The notes: generated by a model from the letters alone, not told the origin. A stretch of DNA of 64,000 nucleotides from Conexibacter woesei Iso977N (GCF_000424625.1 NZ_AUKG01000002.1:1674001-1738000); one strand, 5' to 3'; shown: positions 34,075 through 43,258, numbered from the stretch's first letter. Numbers and translations: made by a program.

Positions 34075-36504
34075 TCAGGAGGTGCCGAGCGGGAGCTCCT
34101 GGACGACCGTCAGCGCGTCGGCGAAGAGGTCGCCCTGGTCGCGCACGCGGGCGAGCATGCCCGCCATGTCGTGCACCAACGACGACGCGTCGCCCGCAGC
34201 CACCGCGGCCCGGACCTCGTCCCACGACAGCGGCGTCGACACCGTCGGCCGCTCACGCGCGCGCGGCGAGTAGGGCGCGACCGTCGTCTTGTTGACGTCG
34301 TTCTGCGACCAGTCGACCAGCACCTTGCCGCCACGCAGCGCCTTCGTCTGGCGCGCCACGACCAGGTCCCCCGCCTCGGCCTCCAGCAGCTCGGCGACCG
34401 CCTTCGCGAAGCCCTTCGTCTGCGCGTAGGTCACGCCCGGGACGTTCAACGGCACGTAGACCTGCATGCCCTTCGACCCCGACGTCTTCGGGACCGCCCT
34501 CAACCCCAAGTGCTGGAACATGCCCTCCAGCACCTGCGCGACCGCGCAGCACTCCAGCAGCCCCGCGGGCTCGCCCGGGTCGAGGTCGAACGCGACCATC
34601 GTCGGCGCCCCCACCCCGCCCTCGGACCCCGGGTCGGCACGATGCATCGGCGTGTGCAGCTCCAGGTCGGCGAGGTTGCCCAGCCACGCCAGCGTCGCCA
34701 CGTCCTCGGCCAACACGTAGTTGATGGTCTTGCCCTTCTCCAGCCTCACCGGCGCCGTCGCGATCCAGTCCGGCCGGTGCCTCGGCGCCTGCTTCTCGTA
34801 GAAGTACTCGCCCTCGGACCCGTGCGGGTAGCGCTTCAGCGTCAGCGGTCGCCCATGCAGGTGCGACAACAACACCGGCGCCAGCTCGACGTAGTAGTTG
34901 ATGAGGTCGCCCTTGGTCTCCCCGCTCGGCCACAGCGGCTTGTCCAGGTTCGTCAGCCGCAGCTCGCGCCCGTCGACCTCGGCCCGGACCGCGGAGCCCC
35001 TCGAGCCCCTGGACGGCGCCACCGGCTCGCGCACGACCAGCGCCGCCGGCTTGTCCTCCCGCAGCCCCTTGTAGGACGGCGCGCGCAGCACGCCCTCGCG
35101 CGTCCACTCCACGAACTCGACCTCGGCGACCAGCGCCGGCTCCACCCACACCGCCTCGCGCGGGATCCTCACACCGGACGGCACCACGTCGAACGGCGAC
35201 GTCTCCCGGACCAACTCCCCCAACAACCCCGCGAGCCGGTCCAGCTCCCTCTCCGTGAACCCCGTCCCGACCCGCCCCGCGAACCGCAGCGCGCCGTCCT
35301 CCTGGACCCCCACCAGCAGCGCCCCGATCCGCGACTGGCGCCGCCCCTCCCCCGGCAGCCACCCACCGATCACGAGCTCCTGGCGGTTGGTGTTCTTGAT
35401 CTTCCGCCACGCGCCCCCGCGCCGCCCGGTCTCGTACACCGAGTCGACCCGCTTGGCGACGATCCCCTCCAGCCCCTGCTCGCGCGTCGCCGCCAGCAGC
35501 CCCGCACCACCACCGACGACATGGTCCGGGACCTGCCAGCGCTCGCCGTCGGCCAGCAGCGCCCGCAGCACCTCCCGGCGTTCCAGATAGGGCCGACCAG
35601 CCAGCGACACCCCGTCCAACCACACCAGGTCGAACGCCATGTACGTGACCGGGTTCTCCTTGGCCAGCCGCCGGACCGCGCTCTCCTTCGCCAGGTGCAT
35701 CCGCCCCTGCAGCGCGCCGAACGACGGCCGCCCCTGATCGTCGAACGCCACCACCTCGCCGTCCAGCACCACGCGGTGCATCGACAGCGCCCGGTTCATC
35801 CGCGCCAGCTCCGGATAGCGCGCCGTGACGTCGTTGCCGTTGCGCGTGACGAACCGCATCCGCCCCGGCTCGCTGAAGCACACCGCGCGCACGCCGTCCC
35901 ACTTGATCTCGTAGGCCCACGACGCGTCGTCCCTGGCCGGCGGCACCGGCCCCGCCTTGGCCAGCATCGGGACCAGCGCGGTCGGCATCTCCTCGCCGCC
36001 GAGCACCCACCCGCCGGGCGTGTCCCCTGCCGGCGCGCCCATGCGGTGGATCATCCAGTCCTTCTCGTCCGGCCCGATCGGGAACAGCGCGAACTCACCG
36101 GTCACCCGCTCGCCGTGCAGCCGGACCTCGACCTTCCTGGCATCCCACTTCAGGACCTCGTACGTCCCCCGGTCCCAGATCGTCATCGTCCCCGCGCCGT
36201 ACGAGCCCTTCGGGATCGACCCGTGGAACTCCAGGTACTCCAGCGGATGGTCCTCGGTGTGGACCGCCAGCCGGTTGTCCCTCAGCGCCCACGGCAGCCC
36301 GTTCGGGATCGCCCACGACGCCAGCGCGCCGTCGTGCTCCAGCCGCAGGTCCCAGTGCAGCCGCGTCGCCGAGTGCTCCTGGATCACGAACCGCAGCGCG
36401 CCGTCGTCCGACGATGACGACGAAGCGCCGCCCGCCGGCTCCGGCGTCGCGCCGAAGTCGCGCTTGCGCGCGTACTCCGCGAGGTCCGGGCCGTCGTCGG
36501 TCAC
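34075..36504 (-). CDS. ligD: Multifunctional NHEJ DNA ligase LigD (PE-LIG-POL)
   Basis: ATP-dependent ligase of bacterial non-homologous end joining. Domains in order: a 3'-phosphoesterase at about 25-140 (RFVIQEHSATRLHWDLRLEH with its His/His/Asp site); the ligase at about 165-470 with nucleophile Lys in YEIKWDGVRAV, then LDGEVVAFDDQG and the OB fold; and a primase-like polymerase at about 520-780 (TNLDKPLWPSGETKGDLINY, with catalytic Asps in FDLDPGE). This order matches the Pseudomonas type and not the mycobacterial POL-PE-LIG. GTG 36504 is taken as the start, 13 bases after the response regulator stop (809 residues). No Ku gene is in the window. Confidence 0.95.
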   Translation of the reverse strand: MTDDGPDLAEYARKRDFGATPEPAGGASSSSSDDGALRFVIQEHSATRLHWDLRLEHDGALASWAIPNGLPWALRDNRLAVHTEDHPLEYLEFHGSIPKGSYGAGTMTIWDRGTYEVLKWDARKVEVRLHGERVTGEFALFPIGPDEKDWMIHRMGAPAGDTPGGWVLGGEEMPTALVPMLAKAGPVPPARDDASWAYEIKWDGVRAVCFSEPGRMRFVTRNGNDVTARYPELARMNRALSMHRVVLDGEVVAFDDQGRPSFGALQGRMHLAKESAVRRLAKENPVTYMAFDLVWLDGVSLAGRPYLERREVLRALLADGERWQVPDHVVGGGAGLLAATREQGLEGIVAKRVDSVYETGRRGGAWRKIKNTNRQELVIGGWLPGEGRRQSRIGALLVGVQEDGALRFAGRVGTGFTERELDRLAGLLGELVRETSPFDVVPSGVRIPREAVWVEPALVAEVEFVEWTREGVLRAPSYKGLREDKPAALVVREPVAPSRGSRGSAVRAEVDGRELRLTNLDKPLWPSGETKGDLINYYVELAPVLLSHLHGRPLTLKRYPHGSEGEYFYEKQAPRHRPDWIATAPVRLEKGKTINYVLAEDVATLAWLGNLADLELHTPMHRADPGSEGGVGAPTMVAFDLDPGEPAGLLECCAVAQVLEGMFQHLGLRAVPKTSGSKGMQVYVPLNVPGVTYAQTKGFAKAVAELLEAEAGDLVVARQTKALRGGKVLVDWSQNDVNKTTVAPYSPRARERPTVSTPLSWDEVRAAVAAGDASSLVHDMAGMLARVRDQGDLFADALTVVQELPLGTS

Positions 36505-36517
36505 GAGCGCGCGGCCG

Positions 36518-36868
36518 TCAGGTCGTCGCGACCCGCAGCACCGTCGCGCGCAGCTCGTCGATCGACGCGTCCTTCTCGACGTACGCCGCCGCGCCGGCGC
36601 GCTTGCGCTCGCCGTACTCGCGCGGGTGCCCGGACAGCACCACGACCCGGACGTCCGGCGCCACACCCTGCAGCTCTCCGACCGCGTCGCGGTCGACGTC
36701 GAGCAGGTCGAGCAGCACGACATCGGGCCGGACCTCGCCGGCCACGCGGAGCGCGCCGTCGACGTCGGGCGCCTCGCCGACGATCTCGATGTCCGCGTCG
36801 TCCTCCAGCTCCGCCCGGATCAACGCGCGGTACGCGGTGGAGTCGTCGCAGTGCAGGACGCGGATCAT
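36518..36868 (-). CDS. Receiver-only response regulator
   Basis: 116-residue CheY-like receiver domain with no output domain. The acidic pair is in RVLHCDDSTAY, the phosphorylated Asp in VVLLDLLD, the Thr/Ser switch in VVVLSGH and the Lys in AYVEKDAS. The partner kinase is not nearby. ATG 36868 is chosen since the receiver fold begins there. It lies 13 bases upstream of ligD on the same strand, so co-transcription with a repair ligase is likely. Confidence 0.85.
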   Translation of the reverse strand: MIRVLHCDDSTAYRALIRAELEDDADIEIVGEAPDVDGALRVAGEVRPDVVLLDLLDVDRDAVGELQGVAPDVRVVVLSGHPREYGERKRAGAAAYVEKDASIDELRATVLRVATT

Positions 36869-36955
36869 GCCGCGCTCAGGGTACCCGCCGTGTCCGACAC
36901 ATGCGGGCGGACGCCTGCGACAGCGTCCGCCCACCTGTCACGCGCTCGGCGGCGC

Positions 36956-39900
36956 CTAGTGCGCGTACACCTCCAGCTCGTACAGCGAGTAGCCGTACGA
37001 CGTCGCGCGCTGCACACCGGTCAGCCGGACGTAGCGGGCCGGGACCGCCGCGCCGAACGCGTCGTCGTCGGTCCCGCCGTCGCCGGCGGTCGTCGCGTAG
37101 GCCTGCCTCCAGGACGTCCCGTCGGTGGACGTCTCGATCTTGTAGGCCTTGCCGTACGCGCTCTCCCAGCGCAGGATCGTCCGCGCGACGGTCCTGACCG
37201 AGCCGAGGTCGACGGTGATCGACTCGCCGTCCCTCCACGCCGACGCCCAGCGCGTCGACAGGTTCCCGTCGACCGCGTTGCTCGCCGGCAGCGTCGGCTG
37301 GAACAGCCCGTGCTGGTAGCTCGTCGCGCTCACCGGACGCCCGAGCGCCAGGTTGCTCACGTCATCCCCGCGCCCCGCCGGGAACGACACGACCTGCTGG
37401 TAGGTCGGCCGGTTCTGCCACGCGATCGCGTCGTCGGTCACGCCGCCCAGCGGCGACTGGACGATCGTGTCGGCGCACCACTGGTCGCCCGCCGAGCACG
37501 ACCTGTCACCCGGGTACGTGGTCGCCGCCGGCTCGCCGACCGCCGCCGCCAAGGACGACAACAACGTCGCGCGGCACTGCGACAGGTCGCCGCCGCCGCA
37601 GTACCTCACCGGCAGCCCGTTCTGGACCGGCTGCCCGAGCAGCGACCGCAGGTCCTTGTCGACGTAGCCCCACCAGCCGAACTGGAACGACGAGCCCTTG
37701 TGCGACTGCGCCTGGTTCGTCGAGACCGCGCCACCGGACACGTCGCCGTTCTGCCCGCCCGACGGCGACTCGTTGATCTGCAGCGCCCGGACCGTCTTGG
37801 CGTACAGGTCGTCGCCCATGCCCGGCCGGAACTCGGCGCTCACGAGCTTCGGCCACCACGCGTCGAACACCCGGATCGCGTCGGCGTCGACGTACCTCCT
37901 GTCGCCCTGCGCGGCCTCCACGCGCCGCGCGCCGTGGTCGAGCCACGTCCGCAACGCGCTCACCGCCGACGCCGTCGCCGGGTCGCTCGGCACGCCCCCG
38001 CTGTCGATCACCCTCAACAACGTCGGCAGCACGCGCGAGCCGCGCAGATCGGTCGTCGCCGCGTTCTCCATGATCTTGGTCAGCCCCGCGCGGTCGAGCT
38101 TCTGCCCCTGCGCCAGCGCCGTCTTGACGCCGCGGTCGAGCAGGTCGACGCGCTGCACCGACCCGTAGGAGAAGTTGCCGTCCGCCGCGCTGTAGCCCGG
38201 CGCCTGCTTGTTGTTCCAGGACACGAAGTAGTCCTGGTTGACGGCCTGCGGATGCTGGGCCGGCGGCGTGACGTCCTCCGTGTTGGTCGCCGGGTTCCAG
38301 TTGCGCCACTCGTACTGCGGCTCGGCCTTGACCGGCAGGTTCGGGTCGGCGCCCGCCGCCCGGACCGGGTTGCGGCCCGAGTCGTAGAAGGCGCTCTGGT
38401 GGTCGTTGACGTAGAACCAGTTGAACGCGAAGTCGATGTTGGAGGCGGCCGACTTGAAGCCGTCCGCGTCCTTCATGACGTCGGGGTCGTTGAGCATCTG
38501 GAAGCCGAGCGCCGAGTCGGCCTCGTGCAGGTAGGTCGAGCGCAGCGCCGTGTAGGCCACCGGCCTGCCGGCGCGCGTCGCGGTCCCGGTCACCAGGCCG
38601 TACTTGGTGCGATAGGTGACCAGGTTGTAGGACCCGCTCGCGGTGCCGTCGGCCAGCGTCGGCGACCAGGAGTCGGAGCGCTGCAGCTTCTCCATCGGCG
38701 TGCACGTCCCGTGGAACATGTAGGACTTGCTACTACGCGACGGCGTGCTGCCATCGGGCTCGCACAGCGTCACCGCGTAGGTGTCGGTGATGTCCTGCTC
38801 GGCCGACGTCGGCGACCACGCGTAGTCCGGGCCGCGTCCGATCTCCACGTAGAAGTTCAACCCCGAGAACGAGACGCCGCGGGCGCTGATGCCCGGGCCC
38901 TGCAGCTCCTCCTGCATCAGCAGCTGCGGCGCGAAGTAGCCGGTCTGCGGGCCGAAGACCGCGACCGGGTTGCCGCTCTTGGTGTTGGCGCCGGAGACGA
39001 CCAGCGCGTTGGACATGCCCTGGTGGTGGCCGCCGAGCTTGAGCCCCGGCATCGCGCCGCCGGAGAACATCCCGGCGAGCTTCTTGTACTTCTTGGGCAC
39101 GCCCTTGACGCGCAGCGAGCGCGCCTTCGCCGACGCCGCGGCCGCGCTGGCGCTCGCCGCGCTGCCCGTCGGGTCCTGGACGACGTCGCTGTCCTGCAGC
39201 GTCCCCGCGTCCGGCATCGCGACGCCGCTCGTGTCGCCCGGCGCGCTGCCGTACGGGAACCTCGTCCCGTCGTGGACGGTCGTCGTCGCCTCCGGGTCGT
39301 CCTGGTCGCGCAGCGCGGCCCAGACCCTGTCGCCCTGCGCGACGCCGTACTTGGCCTCCGCGGCCTGCTTGACGAGCGCCGAGTTCAGCTCCTCCCCGCC
39401 GCCGTTGCCGAACAGCCCGCCGATGACCGCGGCGATCGCGATCAGGTCGGTGCGCGTGAACGGCTCCGGGCCGCCGGCGTTGGTGATCGCGTCGGCGTGG
39501 CCGGTGACGACGTACTCGCCCGGGAACGTCCGGTCGCCGTGCGACTTCGAGATGTAGGCGTTGACGCCGTCGAGGTAGTCGTCGATGTCGCTCAGCAGCT
39601 GCGCGCCGCGCGGGCCGGAGTCCGCCAGCCGCTGGACCTGGGCCTGCAGGTCGTCCTCGGTGTAGGGCGCGGCGCGCCAGAGGTTCTGCTCCAGCACGCG
39701 GTTGCCGGGCGCGCCGCCCGCGAACGAGGTCAGCTCGCCGCGGCCGACGTGGCGCATCAGGTCCATCACGAACAGCCGGTCCTCGGCGCCCGCGTAGCCC
39801 GCGCCGAACTCGGTCCCGGCGCGCGTGGTGCCGGTGATGTGCGGGATGCCCCTGTCGTCACGGACGATCGTGACGTCGGCGCGCGGGCTGTAGGTCCTCT

Positions 39901-40219
39901 CGGCGCTCGTCGACGGGACCCCGAGCGACGCGTCGTTGAAGAAGTTGTTCAGGTTGCTGTCGGTCAGCGTGTTGGCGCCCTGGGTCAGCGCGGCGTACGG
40001 GCCGAGCTGGTCGTCGGTGTGCGCGGGCCGGACGCCGAGCGCCTTGTTGGCCAGGATCTCGGCCAGCGTCGCATGGCCGTTGGCGCCGGGCGGCAGGATG
40101 TCGGAGCACTGCCCGAGGCAGTAGTCGGGCGGTGCGGCCGCCGAGGCGAGCGTGGGTGTGAGCGCCAGGGCCGTGACGGCGGCGAGCGCGAGCACGACGC
40201 GGACGGTGCGTCGGATCAT
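36956..40219 (-). CDS. Secreted penicillin acylase family Ntn-hydrolase with C-terminal discoidin domain
   Basis: 1087-residue exported enzyme. A signal peptide (VRVVLALAAVTALALTPTLASA) is followed by the alpha-chain region with VTIVRDDRGIPHITG and YAGAEDRLFVMDLMRH, and a spacer that should be cut out. The new N-terminal nucleophile is Ser near 402 in GMSNALVVSG. The beta chain follows, and an F5/8 type C (discoidin) domain covers about 955-1087 (LGRPVSATSYQHG ... YELEVYAH). Such enzymes cleave acyl-amides, for example beta-lactams, acyl-homoserine lactones or lipopeptides; the substrate cannot be read here. Divergent from a PucR-like regulator. Confidence 0.9.
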   Translation of the reverse strand: MIRRTVRVVLALAAVTALALTPTLASAAAPPDYCLGQCSDILPPGANGHATLAEILANKALGVRPAHTDDQLGPYAALTQGANTLTDSNLNNFFNDASLGVPSTSAERTYSPRADVTIVRDDRGIPHITGTTRAGTEFGAGYAGAEDRLFVMDLMRHVGRGELTSFAGGAPGNRVLEQNLWRAAPYTEDDLQAQVQRLADSGPRGAQLLSDIDDYLDGVNAYISKSHGDRTFPGEYVVTGHADAITNAGGPEPFTRTDLIAIAAVIGGLFGNGGGEELNSALVKQAAEAKYGVAQGDRVWAALRDQDDPEATTTVHDGTRFPYGSAPGDTSGVAMPDAGTLQDSDVVQDPTGSAASASAAAASAKARSLRVKGVPKKYKKLAGMFSGGAMPGLKLGGHHQGMSNALVVSGANTKSGNPVAVFGPQTGYFAPQLLMQEELQGPGISARGVSFSGLNFYVEIGRGPDYAWSPTSAEQDITDTYAVTLCEPDGSTPSRSSKSYMFHGTCTPMEKLQRSDSWSPTLADGTASGSYNLVTYRTKYGLVTGTATRAGRPVAYTALRSTYLHEADSALGFQMLNDPDVMKDADGFKSAASNIDFAFNWFYVNDHQSAFYDSGRNPVRAAGADPNLPVKAEPQYEWRNWNPATNTEDVTPPAQHPQAVNQDYFVSWNNKQAPGYSAADGNFSYGSVQRVDLLDRGVKTALAQGQKLDRAGLTKIMENAATTDLRGSRVLPTLLRVIDSGGVPSDPATASAVSALRTWLDHGARRVEAAQGDRRYVDADAIRVFDAWWPKLVSAEFRPGMGDDLYAKTVRALQINESPSGGQNGDVSGGAVSTNQAQSHKGSSFQFGWWGYVDKDLRSLLGQPVQNGLPVRYCGGGDLSQCRATLLSSLAAAVGEPAATTYPGDRSCSAGDQWCADTIVQSPLGGVTDDAIAWQNRPTYQQVVSFPAGRGDDVSNLALGRPVSATSYQHGLFQPTLPASNAVDGNLSTRWASAWRDGESITVDLGSVRTVARTILRWESAYGKAYKIETSTDGTSWRQAYATTAGDGGTDDDAFGAAVPARYVRLTGVQRATSYGYSLYELEVYAH

Positions 40220-40270
40220 GGGACCGGTTCCTCCTCCGGGAATGGGATGGACACGCCCCAGATGCCCGTC

Positions 40271-40307
40271 GTTCGTTCGAGCGAACTAGGAGGAACCGCG
40301 ACGTTCC
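40271..40307. promoter_or_regulatory. Two inverted repeats between acylase and PucR-like genes
   Basis: GTTCG-N6-CGAAC (40271-40286) and GGAAC-N6-GTTCC (40292-40307) share 5-6-5 geometry and are centred exactly 21 bases apart, two helical turns. They lie in the 115-base divergent region and are likely operators, perhaps for the adjacent regulator. Confidence 0.5.
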
Positions 40308-40334
40308 GCACTGCCTGGTTGTAGGTTCCCTCCA

Positions 40335-41576
40335 ATGGAGGCGGGAGGAGCGTCGGCGTCAGGACACGCCGCCCGGATCGGCGACGTCGACCTCGCCGCG
40401 CTGCTCGCCGTCCACGTCGAGGAGCTGGCCGACGACGTGCTCGAGCGCTTCGCCGCCGGAGCCGGGCCGGACGGCGCGCCGGACGCCGCGACGCTGCGCA
40501 ACCTGCGCCTCGGCGCCCGCGCCGCGGTCGAGCGCTTCCTCGCGCGCCTGCGCGGCGACGCGCTCCCGGACGAGGGCGTCGCGCTGTTCGTCGCGCACGG
40601 GCGCGCGCAGCAGGCCGCGGGCCGGACGCTCACCGAGTTGTTGTCGTTCTACCGCCTCGGCGGGCTGGCGATGTGGGAGCGCTCGACCGCGCTGCTGCCC
40701 CAGGACGCGTCGCTGCCCGCGGCCGAGACGTTCGCGTTCGGCCGCGCGGTGCTGGAGCTTGTTGATGAACTCAGCGTCGCCGCCGCCGCGGGCTTCAGCG
40801 CCCAGGAGGCCGAGGCGCGGCGCCGCGACCGCGCGCTGCGCGAGCGGCTCGTCTCGCTGCTGCTCTCCAACCCGCCGGTCGGCGACGACGTCCTGCGCAG
40901 CGCGGCCGCCGCGGCCGGCTGGACGCTGCCCAACGACGTCCGCGTCGCGGTCGCCGCGCTGCCGGCCGACCCGCTCGCGGTGCCCGCCGGTCCCGGCCCG
41001 GACCGCGTCCTGACCGCGACGGTCCCGGACGGGCGCCTCGCGCTCGTGGTCGCCGACGACGCCGAGGCCGAGCGCTGGCTCGCGCGCGCGATGACCGCTC
41101 TGGGCCTGGAGGCGCCGCTGGCGATCGGGCCCGCCGTGCAGGCGCCGCACGCCGCGCGCTCGGTCGCCCGCGCGGTCGCGCTGCTGGACCACGTGCGCGC
41201 GGGGACGCTGCGCCCCTCCGACGATCCCGACGGCATCGTCCGCGCCGACGACCACGAGCTCGCGCTGCTGCTCGGCGCCGCGCCGGACCTGGCCCGCGAG
41301 GTCGCCGCGCGCCGGCTGGCGCCGCTCGACACGCTCGACGCCGCGGCGCGCGAGCGGCTCACCGCAACCCTCGCCGCCTGGCTCGCCGACCCCGGCCGGC
41401 CGCAGGCGATGGCCGACCGCCTCGGCCTCCACGTCCAGACCGTCCGCTACCGGTTGAGGGCCCTGCGCGAGCTGTTCGGCCCCGCGCTCGAGGACCCCGA
41501 CGCGCGCTTCGAGCTGGCGCTCGCGCTGCGCGTCGGAGCGGGCGATCAGCCCTCCAGGTCGAGCACCGCGTCGTAG
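40335..41576 (+). CDS. PucR-like transcriptional regulator
   Basis: 413 residues. The C-terminal PucR-type helix-turn-helix reads ADRLGLHVQTVRYRLRALRE, and a GGDEF-like central region precedes it (LVVADDAEAERWLARAM). The N-terminal helical region (about 20-160) resembles the RsbR-like or globin-like sensor arms found in this family. It probably controls the divergent acylase gene or itself through the inverted repeats between them (inferred). The start ATG 40335 lacks a Shine-Dalgarno site. The 3' end overlaps the next gene by 31 bases. Confidence 0.85.
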   Translation: MEAGGASASGHAARIGDVDLAALLAVHVEELADDVLERFAAGAGPDGAPDAATLRNLRLGARAAVERFLARLRGDALPDEGVALFVAHGRAQQAAGRTLTELLSFYRLGGLAMWERSTALLPQDASLPAAETFAFGRAVLELVDELSVAAAAGFSAQEAEARRRDRALRERLVSLLLSNPPVGDDVLRSAAAAAGWTLPNDVRVAVAALPADPLAVPAGPGPDRVLTATVPDGRLALVVADDAEAERWLARAMTALGLEAPLAIGPAVQAPHAARSVARAVALLDHVRAGTLRPSDDPDGIVRADDHELALLLGAAPDLAREVAARRLAPLDTLDAAARERLTATLAAWLADPGRPQAMADRLGLHVQTVRYRLRALRELFGPALEDPDARFELALALRVGAGDQPSRSSTAS

Positions 41577-41851
41577 ACCTCGGCGCTCAGCTCCGCGATC
41601 CGCGCGGCGAGGCCGTCAACGTCGCGGGCCGCGTTGACGAGCACGAAGATCCGGCCGTCGCGCGCGACGTTCATGCCCTCCGCCGCGCACAGCCGCTCGG
41701 CGACCGCGTGCCACCCGCGCGGCTTGCCGGCCAGCGCGATCGCGCGGCCCTCGTCGCCGATGTCACGCCGTACGCCGCGCTCCCGGACCACCACCGTGAC
41801 CGGCTCGCCCGGCAGGTACTCCAGCGCGGAGGTCAGCAGCTCGCCGTGCAT
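41546..41851 (-). CDS. Hypothetical protein, 101 residues
   Basis: Soluble small protein from ATG 41851 (MHGELLTSALEYLPGEPVTV) with alternating strand and helix (VVVRERGVRRDIGDEGRAI, RIFVLVNAARDVDGLAARI). No family recognised. Composition fits a real gene. It converges on the PucR-like gene with a 31-base overlap, and diverges from the MFS gene. The much longer frame that extends upstream of it is antisense to other genes. Confidence 0.6.
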   Translation of the reverse strand: MHGELLTSALEYLPGEPVTVVVRERGVRRDIGDEGRAIALAGKPRGWHAVAERLCAAEGMNVARDGRIFVLVNAARDVDGLAARIAELSAEVYDAVLDLEG

Positions 41852-41937
41852 GGGAGCGAGCGTAACCGTCCGCCGCCGAACGGTCCACCTCACGGACCCG
41901 GAGTCGGGAGCGTCATGAAACCGACACCGCCGATGTG

Positions 41938-41986
41938 GTTCGATTCCCATCGAATCTTCGCTATGATGGTTCGACGTCTTTCGAAC
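41938..41986 (+). promoter_or_regulatory. Promoter of MFS gene flanked by two operator palindromes
   Basis: GTTCGA-N6-TCGAAT (41938-41955) and GTTCGA-N6-TCGAAC (41969-41986) are near-identical palindromes centred 31 bases apart. A -10-like TATGAT lies between them at 41962-41967; a 17-base spacer puts the -35 region inside the first palindrome. This is the layout of a repressor-controlled promoter of TetR or MarR type. No such regulator is encoded next to it. Confidence 0.65.
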
Positions 41987-42007
41987 TACCCTCGCAGGAC
42001 GACCCCC

Positions 42008-43258
42008 ATGACCGCCATTCCCTCTCCCCGCACCCTGTCTCACCGCATGCCCACGCTCTCGCGCGGAGCCTCCTTCTGGATGCTCGTCGCGACGCTCGGC
42101 TTCCTGCTCTTCGCCTCCAGCGCGCCGTCGCCGTTGTACATCGTCTACCAGGCGAAGTGGCACTTCTCCCCGATCACGCTGACCAGCGTGTTCGCCGTCT
42201 ACGCCGTCGCGTTGTTGCTGGCGTTGATCTTCGCCGGGTCGCTGAGCGACCGCGTCGGCCGCCGGCCGGTGCTGCTCGGCGCGCTCGCGGTGCAGCTCGT
42301 CGCGATGGTCCTGTTCGGCCTCGCGCACGGCGTCGGCGCGCTGTTCGCGGCCCGGATCGTCCAGGGCGTCGCGACCGGCGTCGGCATGGGCGCGATCTCC
42401 GCGGCGCTGATCGACCTCGCGCCGAAGCACCGCCCGCACCTCGGCGCGGTCCTGTCGGCCGCCGCGCCGCCGTTCGGCCTGGCGCTCGGCGCGCTCGGCT
42501 CCGGGCTGCTCGTCGAGTACGCGCCGGACCCGCTGCGCCTCGTCTACTGGCTGCTGACCGGCGTGTTCGTGCTGGCGATCGCCGGGACCCTGGCGATGCC
42601 GGAGACCGTGCAGCGCTCGGCCGGCGCCTCGCTGCGCTCGACGTTCTCGCCGTCGATCGGGATCCCGCCCCAGGCGCGCGCCTCGTTCCTGGCCGGCGCG
42701 CCGGTCCTGCTGGCGACGTGGGCGCTCGGCGGCCTGTACCTGTCGCTCGGCCCGTCGCTGGTCGCGGGCGTGCTGGGCAACTCCAGCCACGTGATCGGCG
42801 CGCTGGTCGTCGTGGCCGTCGCCGGGACCGGCTCGATCGCGAGCCTGCTCGTCGCCAACCGGCACCCGTCGCACGTCCTGATCGGCGGCGCGCTGGCGCT
42901 GGCGCTCGGCATCGGGATCACGTTGTTGGGGTTGAACGACGGGATCACGTCGCTGTTCTTCATCGGCAGCGTCATCGCGGGCGTCGGCTTCGGCGCCGGG
43001 TTCAGCGGTGGCTTCAAGTCCACCGTGTCGCTCGCGCCGCCGACCGAGCGCGCGTCGCTGGTCGCCGCGGTCTACGTGCTCTGCTACGGCGGGTTCTCGA
43101 TCCCGGCGGTCGCCGCCGGCGTCGCGGTCTCGCACGCGGGGCTGCTCGCCACGACCAACGTGTACGGGTCGGTCCTCGTGGTGCTGGCCCTCGGGGCGGC
43201 CGCCGCGACGCTGGCGCGCCACCGCCGCGCGACGGCGACGGCCGCCGTGGCCGCCTAG
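42008..43258 (+). CDS. MFS transporter
   Basis: 416-residue major facilitator with about 12 transmembrane helices. The motif A loop between helices 2 and 3 is GSLSDRVGRRPVLL. Helices such as FWMLVATLGFLLFASSAPS and SVLVVLALGAAAATLA are plain. It is most like drug or metabolite exporters; the substrate is unknown. ATG 42008 follows AGGA with a 7-base gap. Its promoter lies between two operator palindromes. It shares the four bases CTAG with the stop codon of the convergent DUF11 gene. Confidence 0.9.
   Translation: MTAIPSPRTLSHRMPTLSRGASFWMLVATLGFLLFASSAPSPLYIVYQAKWHFSPITLTSVFAVYAVALLLALIFAGSLSDRVGRRPVLLGALAVQLVAMVLFGLAHGVGALFAARIVQGVATGVGMGAISAALIDLAPKHRPHLGAVLSAAAPPFGLALGALGSGLLVEYAPDPLRLVYWLLTGVFVLAIAGTLAMPETVQRSAGASLRSTFSPSIGIPPQARASFLAGAPVLLATWALGGLYLSLGPSLVAGVLGNSSHVIGALVVVAVAGTGSIASLLVANRHPSHVLIGGALALALGIGITLLGLNDGITSLFFIGSVIAGVGFGAGFSGGFKSTVSLAPPTERASLVAAVYVLCYGGFSIPAVAAGVAVSHAGLLATTNVYGSVLVVLALGAAAATLARHRRATATAAVAA

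Noticed and set aside
40271-41986. One shared regulator for the PucR-region and MFS operators
   Set aside because: Both have GTTCG half-sites, but the gap between CG-containing halves differs (6 against 8 bases), so a common protein is not supported.
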